Assembly: GCA_048058975.1 (NCBI GenBank)
Contig: JBLLNP010000012.1
Span: 15,175-79,174, forward strand
Source: RHLJ01 sp048058975
Lineage (GTDB): Bacteria > Bacteroidota > Rhodothermia > Balneolales > Balneolaceae
Length of the DNA stretch: 64,000 nucleotides
Reading direction: 5' to 3'
The stretch's first letter is position 1. Every line of letters begins with the position of its first letter. Of the stretch, positions 53,539 through 62,403 are shown piece by piece. Position numbers and translations under genes: made by a program. Under the pieces are notes generated by a model. The model worked only from the letters and a program-made list of their open reading frames with translations. It was not told the origin of the DNA and did no database searches.

Positions 53539-53629
53539 TCAGCATTTATTGATTTTATAATTGGCTCTTTCTTTAAACGCTTTTTAGCTGTTTATTCAGT
53601 TCTATTTTAACATCGAACAATCAGCTAAT

Positions 53630-54940
53630 ATGAAACTAACATTTCGAGTAGTGGCTGCGCTGGTCATAATGATTTCTTCAGCGGAATTTATTTCTGCTCA
53701 GGAAACTCCAGCGCAAGCAATTTCAAATATCACAATTCACAATGCTGATGGCTCGGTTACTGAGTCTGCTACTGTTGTATGGAGAAACGGTATTATCGAA
53801 GCCATTGGGACCAGTGTAACTATTCCATTTGATGCCTATGTAACCGACGCAAAAAATGAAATGCATCTTTATCCCGGGTTTATTGATGGTTTTACAACCT
53901 GGGGAAGCCCCGAACAGCCAAGGAATCCTGACGAGCCATCAAGCCCGGGTGAAGCTCCTTACAACTTGGCTGGTGTACAGCCTGAACGGATTCCTTCTCA
54001 ACTTATGGAAGCTGACAAAACCTTTCAGGAAGCTATGAAAGCTGGTTTTACTACAGCGGCATTAGGTTTGGATGGGTATATGCTTACAGGTCAGGTAGAA
54101 ATTTTCTCATTAGCTCCTGAAGAAGTTAAAGAAGGTCTGATTGGAGATCCAATAGCTATTCACGGAAGTTATGAGCGTGCAAGAGGAAGAGTTTATCCAT
54201 CCACTCAAATGGGAGTAATGGCTATGTTTCGCCAGGTAATGTACGATGCTGAAGCTCTTCAAACGCATATTCAGTATCAGTCATCAAACCCGGAAATGCC
54301 AGCCCCCGAAAGAGATGAAGTGTTGGAAGCTATATTCCCGCTGGTTGATAAATCAAAGCCTTTGTTCTTTACAGTTGATACTAAGGAAGATATTGAGCGG
54401 CTTTTCTTGTACCAGGATGAGTTTGGTTTTGACATTGTGATTGTTTCAGGAAAAGAAGCTCACGCTGTAGCTGATGAACTAAAAGAAAGAAATATACCGG
54501 TTCTTGCAAGCATTGATGTTTCTGAAGCTCCGGAATGGTACACTGCTCAGAAAGACACTTCAAAAAAAGAAGAAGAGAAAGAACTGAGTCAGGAGGAACA
54601 ACAATTCAGAGACAGGCAAGTTGAGGCCTGGATGACAGAAGTTCAAAATATTAAGAAACTGATGGATGCCGGAGTAAATGTAGGCTATGCCTCAGGTGGT
54701 ATGGATTTGAAGGATTTCGCTAAAAAACTGGAAATTTTACTAGACGAGGGTGGGCTTACAGAATTAGAACTTGTTAAGCTTATGACTACAAATACAGCAC
54801 AGATACTTGGTATTCAGCAAAGTTTCGGAAGTTTACAATCCGGAAAAAACGCAAGCTTTACAGTGTTTGATAAACCATTTACCGAGAAGAAGGCGGAAGC
54901 AGTATATAGCGTTAGCAACGGAACCCTCTACGAATTTTAA
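53630..54940 (+). CDS. Exported amidohydrolase-like protein lacking the metal site
   Basis: 436 residues, signal peptide ending EFISAQ. The fold matches amidohydrolases: N-terminal strands, YPGFIDGFTTWG where active enzymes have GxIDxHxH, and closing LMTTNTAQILGIQQSFGSLQSGKNASFTVFD (key words MTTNTAQILG and GSLQSGKNASF). However, the HxH pair is missing (Gly-Phe-Thr-Thr), and the later His and Asp positions are also not recognisable. It is therefore likely a pseudoenzyme, perhaps a structural partner of the intact enzyme encoded 15 bases downstream. A charged insertion, KKEEEKELSQEEQQ, lies near residue 310. Confidence 0.8.
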   Translation: MKLTFRVVAALVIMISSAEFISAQETPAQAISNITIHNADGSVTESATVVWRNGIIEAIGTSVTIPFDAYVTDAKNEMHLYPGFIDGFTTWGSPEQPRNPDEPSSPGEAPYNLAGVQPERIPSQLMEADKTFQEAMKAGFTTAALGLDGYMLTGQVEIFSLAPEEVKEGLIGDPIAIHGSYERARGRVYPSTQMGVMAMFRQVMYDAEALQTHIQYQSSNPEMPAPERDEVLEAIFPLVDKSKPLFFTVDTKEDIERLFLYQDEFGFDIVIVSGKEAHAVADELKERNIPVLASIDVSEAPEWYTAQKDTSKKEEEKELSQEEQQFRDRQVEAWMTEVQNIKKLMDAGVNVGYASGGMDLKDFAKKLEILLDEGGLTELELVKLMTTNTAQILGIQQSFGSLQSGKNASFTVFDKPFTEKKAEAVYSVSNGTLYEF

Positions 54941-54955
54941 CAGGAGAATTAACAC

Positions 54956-56344
54956 ATGAAAAACATTTTAACTTTACTTCTCCTTTTTGTGATGCTTGGT
55001 GCAGTCCGGGCTCAGGAAAAAGGGTCTGTTCTTATCAAAAACGGGACTCTTGTAACCATTACAAATGGAGAACTTGAAAATACTGATATTTTAATCAGGG
55101 ATGGGAAAATTGTCCAAATCGGACAAAATCTTTCAGCACCACGCGGAGTAGAAACGATAGATGCCACGGGCAAATTTGTGTCACCGGGCATTATTGATGC
55201 GCACTCGCATCTAAACACGGTAAGTACAAACGAGTCACGAAACCCTGTAACGGCCGAAGTAACCATGGAAGAATCGGTTAATCCGAATGATGTGGCAATT
55301 TACAGGGCTATCGCAGGGGGAACCACCACGATCCATCTTATGCACGGTTCTGCAAACGTGATTGGAGGGCAGGGCGAAACCCTGAAGCTTCGCTATGGAG
55401 CGGGACAGGATGGAATGCGAATGGACGGAGCGCCAAGAACTATAAAGTTCGCACTTGGCGAAAACCCAACCAGGGTTCATGGTCAGGGAAGTGGCATTCA
55501 CCCAAGAACGCGAATGGGTGTGGAACAAATAATTCGCGAACATTTTGATGCGGCTATCGATTATAAACGAAACCGTTCAGCTTATCTTGAGGCAAAAGCG
55601 AATTACGATCGACGAAAAAGGGGGACTCCACCCGTACCTGTAGCAAAAAATCTTCGTTTGGAGGTGCTCAGCGATATCTTAGATGGAGAAATTCGAGTTC
55701 ACTGCCACTCTTATCGAGCCGATGAAATCCTTATGCTCATGCGTGTTTTCAATGACTATGGAGTAAAAAATTACACTTTTCAACATGCTAATGAAGCTTT
55801 CAAAGTTGCACCTGAACTGGCAAAAAATGGAGCACATACCTCTATTTTCGCTGATTGGTGGGCGTATAAGTTTGAGGTGTATTATTCTACGGCTTATAAC
55901 GCGAATATTCTGAACGAAAATGGCGTGATTAACAGTATCAATAGTGATAGTGACGAGCTGATTCGTCACCTTAATCATGAAACCGGTAAGACGATTCGTT
56001 ACGGTGAAACATCTGTAGAAGACGCGATGAAAATGATTACGATCAATCCTGCTATTCAACTTGGGATTGAAGACCGTGTTGGAAGCCTGGAAGAAGGAAA
56101 AGAAGGGGATGTGGTTATCTGGAGTGGACATCCCATCAGCATTTACAGCAAAGTTGAGCAGACCTACATTGATGGTAAAAAATATTTCGATTTGGCTGAA
56201 GATCCTGCTGATATGAGAATTTCTGTTAATCCGAATGAAAGCTTCGAAGACGGAGCCGCTTTTGGAGAAATTATTTCAGGAAGAGAAGCAGATGCCTGTA
56301 TGGAAGGCGCGTTTTTTATGTTCGAAGAAACTGCACAACAATAG
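54956..56344 (+). CDS. Exported amidohydrolase with intact metal site
   Basis: 462 residues, signal peptide MKNILTLLLLFVMLGAVRAQ. The metal-binding residues are all seen: HxH in IIDAHSHLN, His in IRVHCHSYRADEI, His in TFQHANEAF and Asp in NSDSDELIRHL. The glycine-rich strand GGTTTIHLMHGSANVIGGQG matches the family. The end has ITINPAIQLGIEDRVGSLEEGKEGDVVIWSGHP (key words NPAIQLGIEDRVGSLEEG). AGGAGAA precedes the ATG. It is the middle of three co-directional paralogs and the only one with a complete active site. Likely periplasmic or outer-membrane; the substrate is unknown, perhaps a cyclic amide or dipeptide. Confidence 0.88.
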   Translation: MKNILTLLLLFVMLGAVRAQEKGSVLIKNGTLVTITNGELENTDILIRDGKIVQIGQNLSAPRGVETIDATGKFVSPGIIDAHSHLNTVSTNESRNPVTAEVTMEESVNPNDVAIYRAIAGGTTTIHLMHGSANVIGGQGETLKLRYGAGQDGMRMDGAPRTIKFALGENPTRVHGQGSGIHPRTRMGVEQIIREHFDAAIDYKRNRSAYLEAKANYDRRKRGTPPVPVAKNLRLEVLSDILDGEIRVHCHSYRADEILMLMRVFNDYGVKNYTFQHANEAFKVAPELAKNGAHTSIFADWWAYKFEVYYSTAYNANILNENGVINSINSDSDELIRHLNHETGKTIRYGETSVEDAMKMITINPAIQLGIEDRVGSLEEGKEGDVVIWSGHPISIYSKVEQTYIDGKKYFDLAEDPADMRISVNPNESFEDGAAFGEIISGREADACMEGAFFMFEETAQQ

Positions 56345-56354
56345 GAGAATCAAA

Positions 56355-57674
56355 ATGAAAAATACTATGAAATATATCTTGGTTGTGCTGGTAGCATTGA
56401 GTTTCAGCCTTGTTGAAGCTCAGATAACTGAAAAACCCGAATTTGGAAAGTTGGCCATTACTGGCGGAACTGTATATACCATTACCAATGGTACACTAGA
56501 GAATGCCACGATCCTTATTGAAGGTGAGAAAATTACTTCCGTTGGAGTGGGCATTGCTGTACCTGATGGCTTCACTGTTATTAATGCCGCAGGTAAAGAA
56601 GTCTATCCCGGGTTTATGGATTCCGGTTCTCAGTTAGGATTGGTAGAAGTAGGACAAGTTCCTGTAACCGTTGACAGCCGCGAAATAGGGGATTATAACC
56701 CTAATGTGCTTGCGTTTACAGCGTTCAATCCTCACAGTGCAGCTATTCCGGTAACAAGAGTGAGTGGAGTTACACATGTACTTACCGCTCCGTCAAGCGG
56801 TTTGATAGCAGGCCAGGCTTCGATTATGGATCTATGGGGATACTCCCCGGATTCTATGGCTATTGATCCAACTGCTGCAATGGTAGTGGAATGGCCATCT
56901 TCCGGCAGAAGAGGCTTTTTTGATCGCAGAAGTGATAAAGAAATCAAAGAGGATTTTGAGGGAAACCTCAAAGAGCTCAATGATAAACTTGATAAAGCTC
57001 GTTTCTATGAAAGTATGATGTCGGTATTTGAGGCTAATCCAACTGGGAAAAATCAACCTGATAAAGATATAAGGTTGGATGCAATGCGTGCTACCGTTAG
57101 GGGAGAAACCCCAGTACTGGTGAATGTTTCCAGAGAGAAAGATATCCTCACTGCTATAGAGTGGGCTACGGATGAAAAAAACAGTAATCTAAACATCGTC
57201 TTTATTAACGTGCAGGAAGGATGGAGAGTAGCCGATAAAATAGCTGAGGCTGGGATTCCATGCCTTGTGAAAGCATTATATCTGCCGGTACGTGATTATG
57301 ATCATGTTCACCGACCCTACGAAAACGCTGGAGCACTCCATAAAGCAGGAGTAAAAGTAGCCATGATTTCCGGTGAAATTGAAAACGTTCGGAACCTTTC
57401 ATTCGAGGCAGGTTATGCTGCTGCGTATGGATTGGGAAGAGAAGAGGCACTTAAAGCGGTAACCATTAATCCTGCTGAGATTTTTGGAATAGCTGATTTG
57501 GTTGGCTCCATTGAAGCAGGGAAACAGGCTAATCTGTTTATTGCTAATGGCGACCCATTCGAACCCGTAACTCAGATCGAGCAAGTTTTTATCAAAGGAT
57601 ATAAAATCCCGATGGTAAGCAGGCATACCCAACTCTATGAAGAGTTTCTGGATCGAGATGCTGTGAATAATTAA
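56355..57674 (+). CDS. Exported amidohydrolase-like protein, degenerate metal site
   Basis: 439 residues from ATG 56355, which follows AGGAGAAT and yields a clean signal peptide (MKNTMKYILVVLVALSFSLVEAQ; core ILVVLVALSFSLVEAQ). The open frame reaches back to 56235 inside the previous gene, but those residues are unrelated. In YPGFMDSGSQLGLVEV the IDxHxH motif is replaced by MDSGSQ, and later metal His residues are absent, while the closing fold TINPAEIFGIADLVGSIEAGKQANLFI is well kept (key word NPAEIFGIADLVGSIEAG). It is thus another probable pseudoenzyme. A strong terminator follows at 57681, so the three amidohydrolase genes form one unit that ends here. Confidence 0.82.
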   Translation: MKNTMKYILVVLVALSFSLVEAQITEKPEFGKLAITGGTVYTITNGTLENATILIEGEKITSVGVGIAVPDGFTVINAAGKEVYPGFMDSGSQLGLVEVGQVPVTVDSREIGDYNPNVLAFTAFNPHSAAIPVTRVSGVTHVLTAPSSGLIAGQASIMDLWGYSPDSMAIDPTAAMVVEWPSSGRRGFFDRRSDKEIKEDFEGNLKELNDKLDKARFYESMMSVFEANPTGKNQPDKDIRLDAMRATVRGETPVLVNVSREKDILTAIEWATDEKNSNLNIVFINVQEGWRVADKIAEAGIPCLVKALYLPVRDYDHVHRPYENAGALHKAGVKVAMISGEIENVRNLSFEAGYAAAYGLGREEALKAVTINPAEIFGIADLVGSIEAGKQANLFIANGDPFEPVTQIEQVFIKGYKIPMVSRHTQLYEEFLDRDAVNN

Positions 57675-57680
57675 TGAATT

Positions 57681-57712
57681 AAAAGGCTGGTCAAATTGAC
57701 CAGCCTTTTTTA
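57681..57712 (+). terminator. Rho-independent terminator after the amidohydrolase unit
   Basis: AAAAGGCTGGTCAA followed by ATTGACCAGCCTTTTTTA: a perfect stem AAGGCTGGTCAA/TTGACCAGCCTT with a minimal tip, then a run of Ts. It starts seven bases after the stop codon. It is the clearest intrinsic terminator in the window. Confidence 0.9.
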
Positions 57713-57776
57713 TTTCACCTCCATCCAAATAATCCCGATATTCAAAGCCTAACCAATCAGAAAGAGAAGGCATTTA

Positions 57777-59147
57777 GTGAAGGAATTTATACGTATTGCA
57801 TCAGGTCAGGGCTTTTGGGGTGATCTCCCCATTGCTCCGGTTAATCAGGTAAAAAACGGACCTGTAGATTACTTAGTAATGGATTACCTGGCCGAGGTAA
57901 CCATGTCCATTATGCAGAAGCAAAAAATGCGAAATCCTGAGTGGGGGTACGCTCGTGATTTTGTAGGTGTGATTGATCAGATTCTACCCGAGATCGCCGA
58001 GCAAGGAGTTAAGGTGATAAGTAATGCGGGAGGTGTTAACCCTTTGGCCTGCAAAGATGAAATTCTGAAGATTGCTAAAGAGAAGGGGTTTAAAGGCCTA
58101 AAAGTAGCCGTGGTAGATGGGGATAATATTCTTGACGATATTGATACTTTAATTGCCGATGGACATGAACTTAAAAACATGGATACCGGAGAACCGATTT
58201 CAACTGTAAAAGATCAACTTTTAAGCGCCAATGTATATTTCGGATGCAGAGCAATTGTAGAAGCACTAAAGCTTGGTGCTGATGTTATTATAACCGGAAG
58301 GGTGACGGATACAGGGCTTACTCTGGCCCCTATGATTCACGAGTTTGGTTGGGATTTTGATGATTTTGATAAGATGTCGGTAGGAACTATCGCCGGACAT
58401 ATTCTGGAATGTGGCGCACAGGCTTCAGGTGGGAATTTTACGGATTGGGAAAAAGTGGAAGATTTCACCAATATTGGTTTTCCAATTGTTGAAGCTTATC
58501 CGAATGGAGAGTTTTTTGTTACCAAACACGAAGGAACAGGAGGATTAGTAAGTTCTCAAACAGTAAAAGAGCAACTACTGTACGAGATCGGCGATCCCAA
58601 AGACTATATCACGCCTGATGTAGTAGCAGATTTTACCTCCATTCATGTGGAAGATGTTGCTCCAAACAAGGTGAAAGTTCATGGAATAACCGGCGCTCCT
58701 GATACAGAGTTCTACAAGGTGTCCGCCAGTTATAATGACGGATATAAACTGTCTGCAACTTTGGTGTATTCATGGCCTGATGCACTTAAAAAAGCAATTA
58801 AAGGAGCAGAAATCCTGGAAGCTCGTGCAAAAGGCCTCGGGCTTAGTATTGATGAGTTCAATAAAGAATTCGTTGGGTTTAATGGAACAACAGAGAAAAC
58901 AGTTACTCAGGAAGACCTTGAAGCTGATCATGATGAAATCCAGATGAGGATTTCAATATGTGGGCCTGATAAAAAAGATATTGACCGTTTTGGGATGGAA
59001 GTAGCTCCTTTAATTTTAACCGGACCAAGCGGAGTTACCGGGTTTGCAGGAGGCAGACCAAAAGCGAGTGAAGTGGTTGCTTACTGGCCGGCATTGCTAA
59101 GTAAAAAAGCTGTAAAACCTTGTGTAAATGTGTACGAAATCAATTAA
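57777..59147 (+). CDS. AtuA-family protein (DUF1446)
   Basis: 456 residues, GTG start preceded by AGAAGG. The AtuA/DUF1446 hallmarks are visible: IRIASGQGFWGDLP at the start, DYLAEVTMSIM, ISNAGGVNPLACKDE, ADVIITGRVTDTGLTLAPMIHEFGW (key words ITGRVTDTGLTLAP), HILECGAQASGGNFTDW, and the end GPSGVTGFAGGRPKASEVVAYWP. In Pseudomonas, AtuA is tied to acyclic terpene (citronellol) use, but its reaction is not clear and most relatives lie outside such pathways. No other terpene genes are adjacent, so I do not infer that pathway. It has its own start after the terminator. Confidence 0.88.
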   Translation: MKEFIRIASGQGFWGDLPIAPVNQVKNGPVDYLVMDYLAEVTMSIMQKQKMRNPEWGYARDFVGVIDQILPEIAEQGVKVISNAGGVNPLACKDEILKIAKEKGFKGLKVAVVDGDNILDDIDTLIADGHELKNMDTGEPISTVKDQLLSANVYFGCRAIVEALKLGADVIITGRVTDTGLTLAPMIHEFGWDFDDFDKMSVGTIAGHILECGAQASGGNFTDWEKVEDFTNIGFPIVEAYPNGEFFVTKHEGTGGLVSSQTVKEQLLYEIGDPKDYITPDVVADFTSIHVEDVAPNKVKVHGITGAPDTEFYKVSASYNDGYKLSATLVYSWPDALKKAIKGAEILEARAKGLGLSIDEFNKEFVGFNGTTEKTVTQEDLEADHDEIQMRISICGPDKKDIDRFGMEVAPLILTGPSGVTGFAGGRPKASEVVAYWPALLSKKAVKPCVNVYEIN

Positions 59148-59208
59148 ACTGGCACGAAGCAAAAAACTATTCTGTTTACTGGTATCATAACTATTCGAGG
59201 ATGAGCGA

Positions 59209-61002
59209 GTGGGGGCACTAAAAGACCTAAATAAATATCTGAAGAAGTATAAAGCAGCGGTTATACTGGGTACGTTATTCCTTACAGCCGCAAATTTCTT
59301 CCTGGTTTGGATACCGGTTCTCATAAGACGAACAATCGACCGGGTAGAAAGTCTGTCTGAACAAAATTATGATGTACCTGAAAGCCTCATTTCCACTCTT
59401 TTTTCAAGTGAAGTTGGTAAAATTCTTGGAATGAACTCTCTTTACCTGGTAGGTACAGTGGCACTATATGGCGTTTTTCTTTTTCTCACAAGGCAAACGC
59501 TTATTGTGTCTTCCCGGAAAGTAGAATTTGATATGAGAAATCAGATCGTTGAAAAGCTGATGGCTCTGCCTCAGCGGTTCTATGAAAAATACTCTCAGGG
59601 TGAAGTATATGTTCGTGCAACTGAGGATGTAAACAAAGTGCGAGAATACTACGGGCCGGTAATCATGTACAGCATAAACACCGTTACCCGAGCCGGGTTT
59701 GTTATCACCATGATGTACGTGGTGAATAAAGAACTCATGGTCTGGGCGTTGCTCCCACTGCCTCTACTCTCCATTTTTGCGTATTGGATTACCGGATTTA
59801 TTCATAAGCATTCAATTATAATCCAGGAACAGTATTCGAAACTGGCGGGACAGGCTAAAGAAAGTTTTTCAAGCATCCGTCTGATCAAAGCATATAATCG
59901 ACTTGATAATGAACAGCTTAAATTTGACGCACTTAGTGAAGATTACCGCAAGAAAAAGCTTCGCCTTGACTTAATTGAATCTCTGTTTCATCCCGGCCTT
60001 AACTTTTTGATTGGCATTTCCCTGATTATTGTTATTTGGAAAGGTGGAAATATGATTATTGAAGGCTCTCTTACGATTGGTAATATCGCGGAGTTTTTGA
60101 TTTATGTGGCGTATCTGATCTGGCCTGTTGCTGCGTTAGGTTATACTACTAATCGGTTCCAGAAATCGCTTGCATCATGGTATCGCATTAAAGAAATATT
60201 GGATTACCCTATTGAGATTTCAGAAAAAGAAGATGCACTTGTTCAGGAAATAAAAGGAGAAATTGAGTTCAGGAATGTATCCTTTAAATACCCTGATTCA
60301 GAAGAGTTCGTGATCAAAGACCTGAATCTTAAAATAGAATCTGGTCAGAATGTCGCCATTGTTGGGCGAACCGGATCAGGAAAAACAAGTCTAATCCAGT
60401 TAATTCCACGGCTTTTTGATCCAACTGTAGGTGCAATTTTATTAGATGGAATCGATTTGAGAAAACATTCTGTTGAGAATATCCGAAAAGCAATTGGCTT
60501 TGTTCCTCAGGATACATTCTTGTTTTCTGATACGATAGGAGAGAATATCGCTTTTGGAGTTGAAGATGCCAATGATGATCAAATTGAGTTAGCTGCAGAA
60601 AAAGCGCAAGTGAAAGAGAATATTTTGGATTTTGAGAAAAAATTTAAGACTATGCTTGGAGAGCGGGGTATCACCTTATCAGGAGGACAAAAACAAAGGA
60701 CTGCCATTGCAAGAGCTCTGATAAAAGATCCCAAGGTATTAATATTTGATGATTCGCTAAGTGCGATTGATACAAAAACAGAAGACGCGATTTTAAAACA
60801 GTTACAAGAAGAGTTGGGCGGACGGACAACCATCATGATTAGTCACAGAATATCCACAATAAAGGATGCCGATATCATTTATTACTTAGAAGATGGAAAG
60901 ATTGCAGAATACGGCACCCATGAAGAACTTTTATCAAAAGACGGCCACTACAAGGCCATGTACACCAAACAATTACTAGAACAAGAATTAGCAGAAATAT
61001 AA
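59209..61002 (+). CDS. ABC exporter half-transporter with degenerate Walker B (heterodimer partner 1)
   Basis: 597 residues, GTG start preceded by CGAGGATG. Six membrane helices in residues 1-320, then an ATPase domain: Walker A GRTGSGKTSLIQL, signature LSGGQKQR (canonical) and Walker B VLIFDDSLSAIDTKTE. In most exporters the second Asp is the catalytic Glu; Asp here matches the degenerate site of BmrC/YheI-type subunits of heterodimeric exporters. The H-loop MISHRIST is present. It is separated from its likely partner (62404 onwards) by the RNase Z-like gene. Substrates of such pairs are typically drugs, lipids or peptides; none is indicated here. Confidence 0.9.
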   Translation: MGALKDLNKYLKKYKAAVILGTLFLTAANFFLVWIPVLIRRTIDRVESLSEQNYDVPESLISTLFSSEVGKILGMNSLYLVGTVALYGVFLFLTRQTLIVSSRKVEFDMRNQIVEKLMALPQRFYEKYSQGEVYVRATEDVNKVREYYGPVIMYSINTVTRAGFVITMMYVVNKELMVWALLPLPLLSIFAYWITGFIHKHSIIIQEQYSKLAGQAKESFSSIRLIKAYNRLDNEQLKFDALSEDYRKKKLRLDLIESLFHPGLNFLIGISLIIVIWKGGNMIIEGSLTIGNIAEFLIYVAYLIWPVAALGYTTNRFQKSLASWYRIKEILDYPIEISEKEDALVQEIKGEIEFRNVSFKYPDSEEFVIKDLNLKIESGQNVAIVGRTGSGKTSLIQLIPRLFDPTVGAILLDGIDLRKHSVENIRKAIGFVPQDTFLFSDTIGENIAFGVEDANDDQIELAAEKAQVKENILDFEKKFKTMLGERGITLSGGQKQRTAIARALIKDPKVLIFDDSLSAIDTKTEDAILKQLQEELGGRTTIMISHRISTIKDADIIYYLEDGKIAEYGTHEELLSKDGHYKAMYTKQLLEQELAEI

Positions 61003-61063
61003 TACAAAACCGATCGGGAGCATTGTTTGACAGGCAGTGTCCCTCGGAAAACGGGAGAATAAA

Positions 61064-62392
61064 ATGATTGTAGTACCATTAGGAATAGCCTCAGCAACAC
61101 CAACCGCAGTTCGGCATTTACCGGCAGTAGCTCTTTGGAGGGAAGGAAGTGTATATCTCTTCGATTGTGGTGAAAACGCTCAAATGAGTATGCTTCAGGC
61201 CGGATTAAAACGTTCAAAGATAGACGCCATTTTTATTTCACATTTTGATGTGGATCACTATTCAGGCTTGATGGGGTTGCTATCCACATTGCAGCTTCAG
61301 CGAAGAGATCGTGAGCTAACCATCGCCGGCCCCAAAGGGGTGAAAGAATATGTAGAATGGAATCTTAACTTCTCAGGCGTTGAGCTTAGTTTTGAAATCA
61401 AGTACAGCGAAGTTGAAGAAAGCGAGGAAGTAACACGTGTGATTGATGAAGAGGACTTTTATGTGGAAGCCCGCCCATTAAAGCACCGAAGATTTTGCTT
61501 AGGATTCCGCTTCCAGGAAAAAGATAGGCCAGGAAAAGTTGATTCCGAAAAAGCTGAAAAGCTGGGAATTACGGAAGATCAGCAGTTCAAGGACCTGAAA
61601 GCAGGAAAAAATATTAAGCTTGCCGATGGAACAGAAATCGAATCCTATGAAATAGTAGGACATCCGCGTCCGGGAGAAAGTTTTGCGTACGTTTCAGATA
61701 CAGAATACTGCCCTAATGCAGTGAAACTGGCTATGAATACCAATATCCTGTATCACGAGGCTACCTTTGGAAACCAGTTAGCTGATAAAGCCAAGGAAAC
61801 AGGGCATTCAACAGCAGCAGATGCAGCGCGGGTTGCAACCGAGGCTCAGACTAAGTTACTTGTAATTGGTCATTTCTCTGCTCGATATACCAATCTTCAT
61901 GTGCTGCTAAAAGAAGCTCGTGATGGATTCTATCCAACCTGGTTGGCTAATGAATTGCGTCCGATTTTCACAGATCCGACACATGAGCGAGGCATTGTAA
62001 AACCAAAAGTTGAAATTAAGGATCTTACTAAGAGTTCTTCCACAGGTGGTCATTCTTCTCATTCTCCGGGCAGGAGAGATAGTCGAGGTCAGAGCCGAGG
62101 GGGTAAGAATTTCCGACCACGCAGAGGAAGTGGTGGCGGAGGATATCACAGTGATAACCGTGGTGGAGGAAACTACAGCCGTGATAATCGTGGCGGTGGT
62201 GGAGGATACCGAAACGACAGGTACAGTTCCGGGGGAGGACGTGAAAGGGATGATCGTTATAACCGCGGTGGCGGAGAGCGTCGCTCTTATGGAAGTACTT
62301 CGTACAATCGTGATCGTAATGAAGACCCCGAATCGCAACCAAAAAGCTCTATTACACCGAGAACATCTTACGATGATTTCGATAGATTCTAA
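61064..62392 (+). CDS. RNase Z-like metallo-beta-lactamase protein with RGG-rich tail
   Basis: 442 residues from ATG 61064 (after GGGAG); the open frame back to 61037 adds nine residues without a ribosome site. The body (1-310) matches RNase Z/ElaC, the tRNA 3'-end endonuclease: IVVPLGIASATPT at the start, FDCGENAQMSMLQAGLKRSKIDAIFISH (seen as DCGENAQMSML), Asp212 in YVSDTEYC, HEATFGN, GHSTAADAARVA and IGHFSARY. The metal motif, usually HxHxDH, is His60-Phe-Asp62-Val-Asp64-His65. Residues 325-430 are a low-complexity tail of RGG, RGGGG and YxRD repeats, expected to bind RNA. It sits between two ABC exporter genes. Confidence 0.85.
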   Translation: MIVVPLGIASATPTAVRHLPAVALWREGSVYLFDCGENAQMSMLQAGLKRSKIDAIFISHFDVDHYSGLMGLLSTLQLQRRDRELTIAGPKGVKEYVEWNLNFSGVELSFEIKYSEVEESEEVTRVIDEEDFYVEARPLKHRRFCLGFRFQEKDRPGKVDSEKAEKLGITEDQQFKDLKAGKNIKLADGTEIESYEIVGHPRPGESFAYVSDTEYCPNAVKLAMNTNILYHEATFGNQLADKAKETGHSTAADAARVATEAQTKLLVIGHFSARYTNLHVLLKEARDGFYPTWLANELRPIFTDPTHERGIVKPKVEIKDLTKSSSTGGHSSHSPGRRDSRGQSRGGKNFRPRRGSGGGGYHSDNRGGGNYSRDNRGGGGGYRNDRYSSGGGRERDDRYNRGGGERRSYGSTSYNRDRNEDPESQPKSSITPRTSYDDFDRF

Positions 62393-62403
62393 AAAAGGTA
62401 TCT

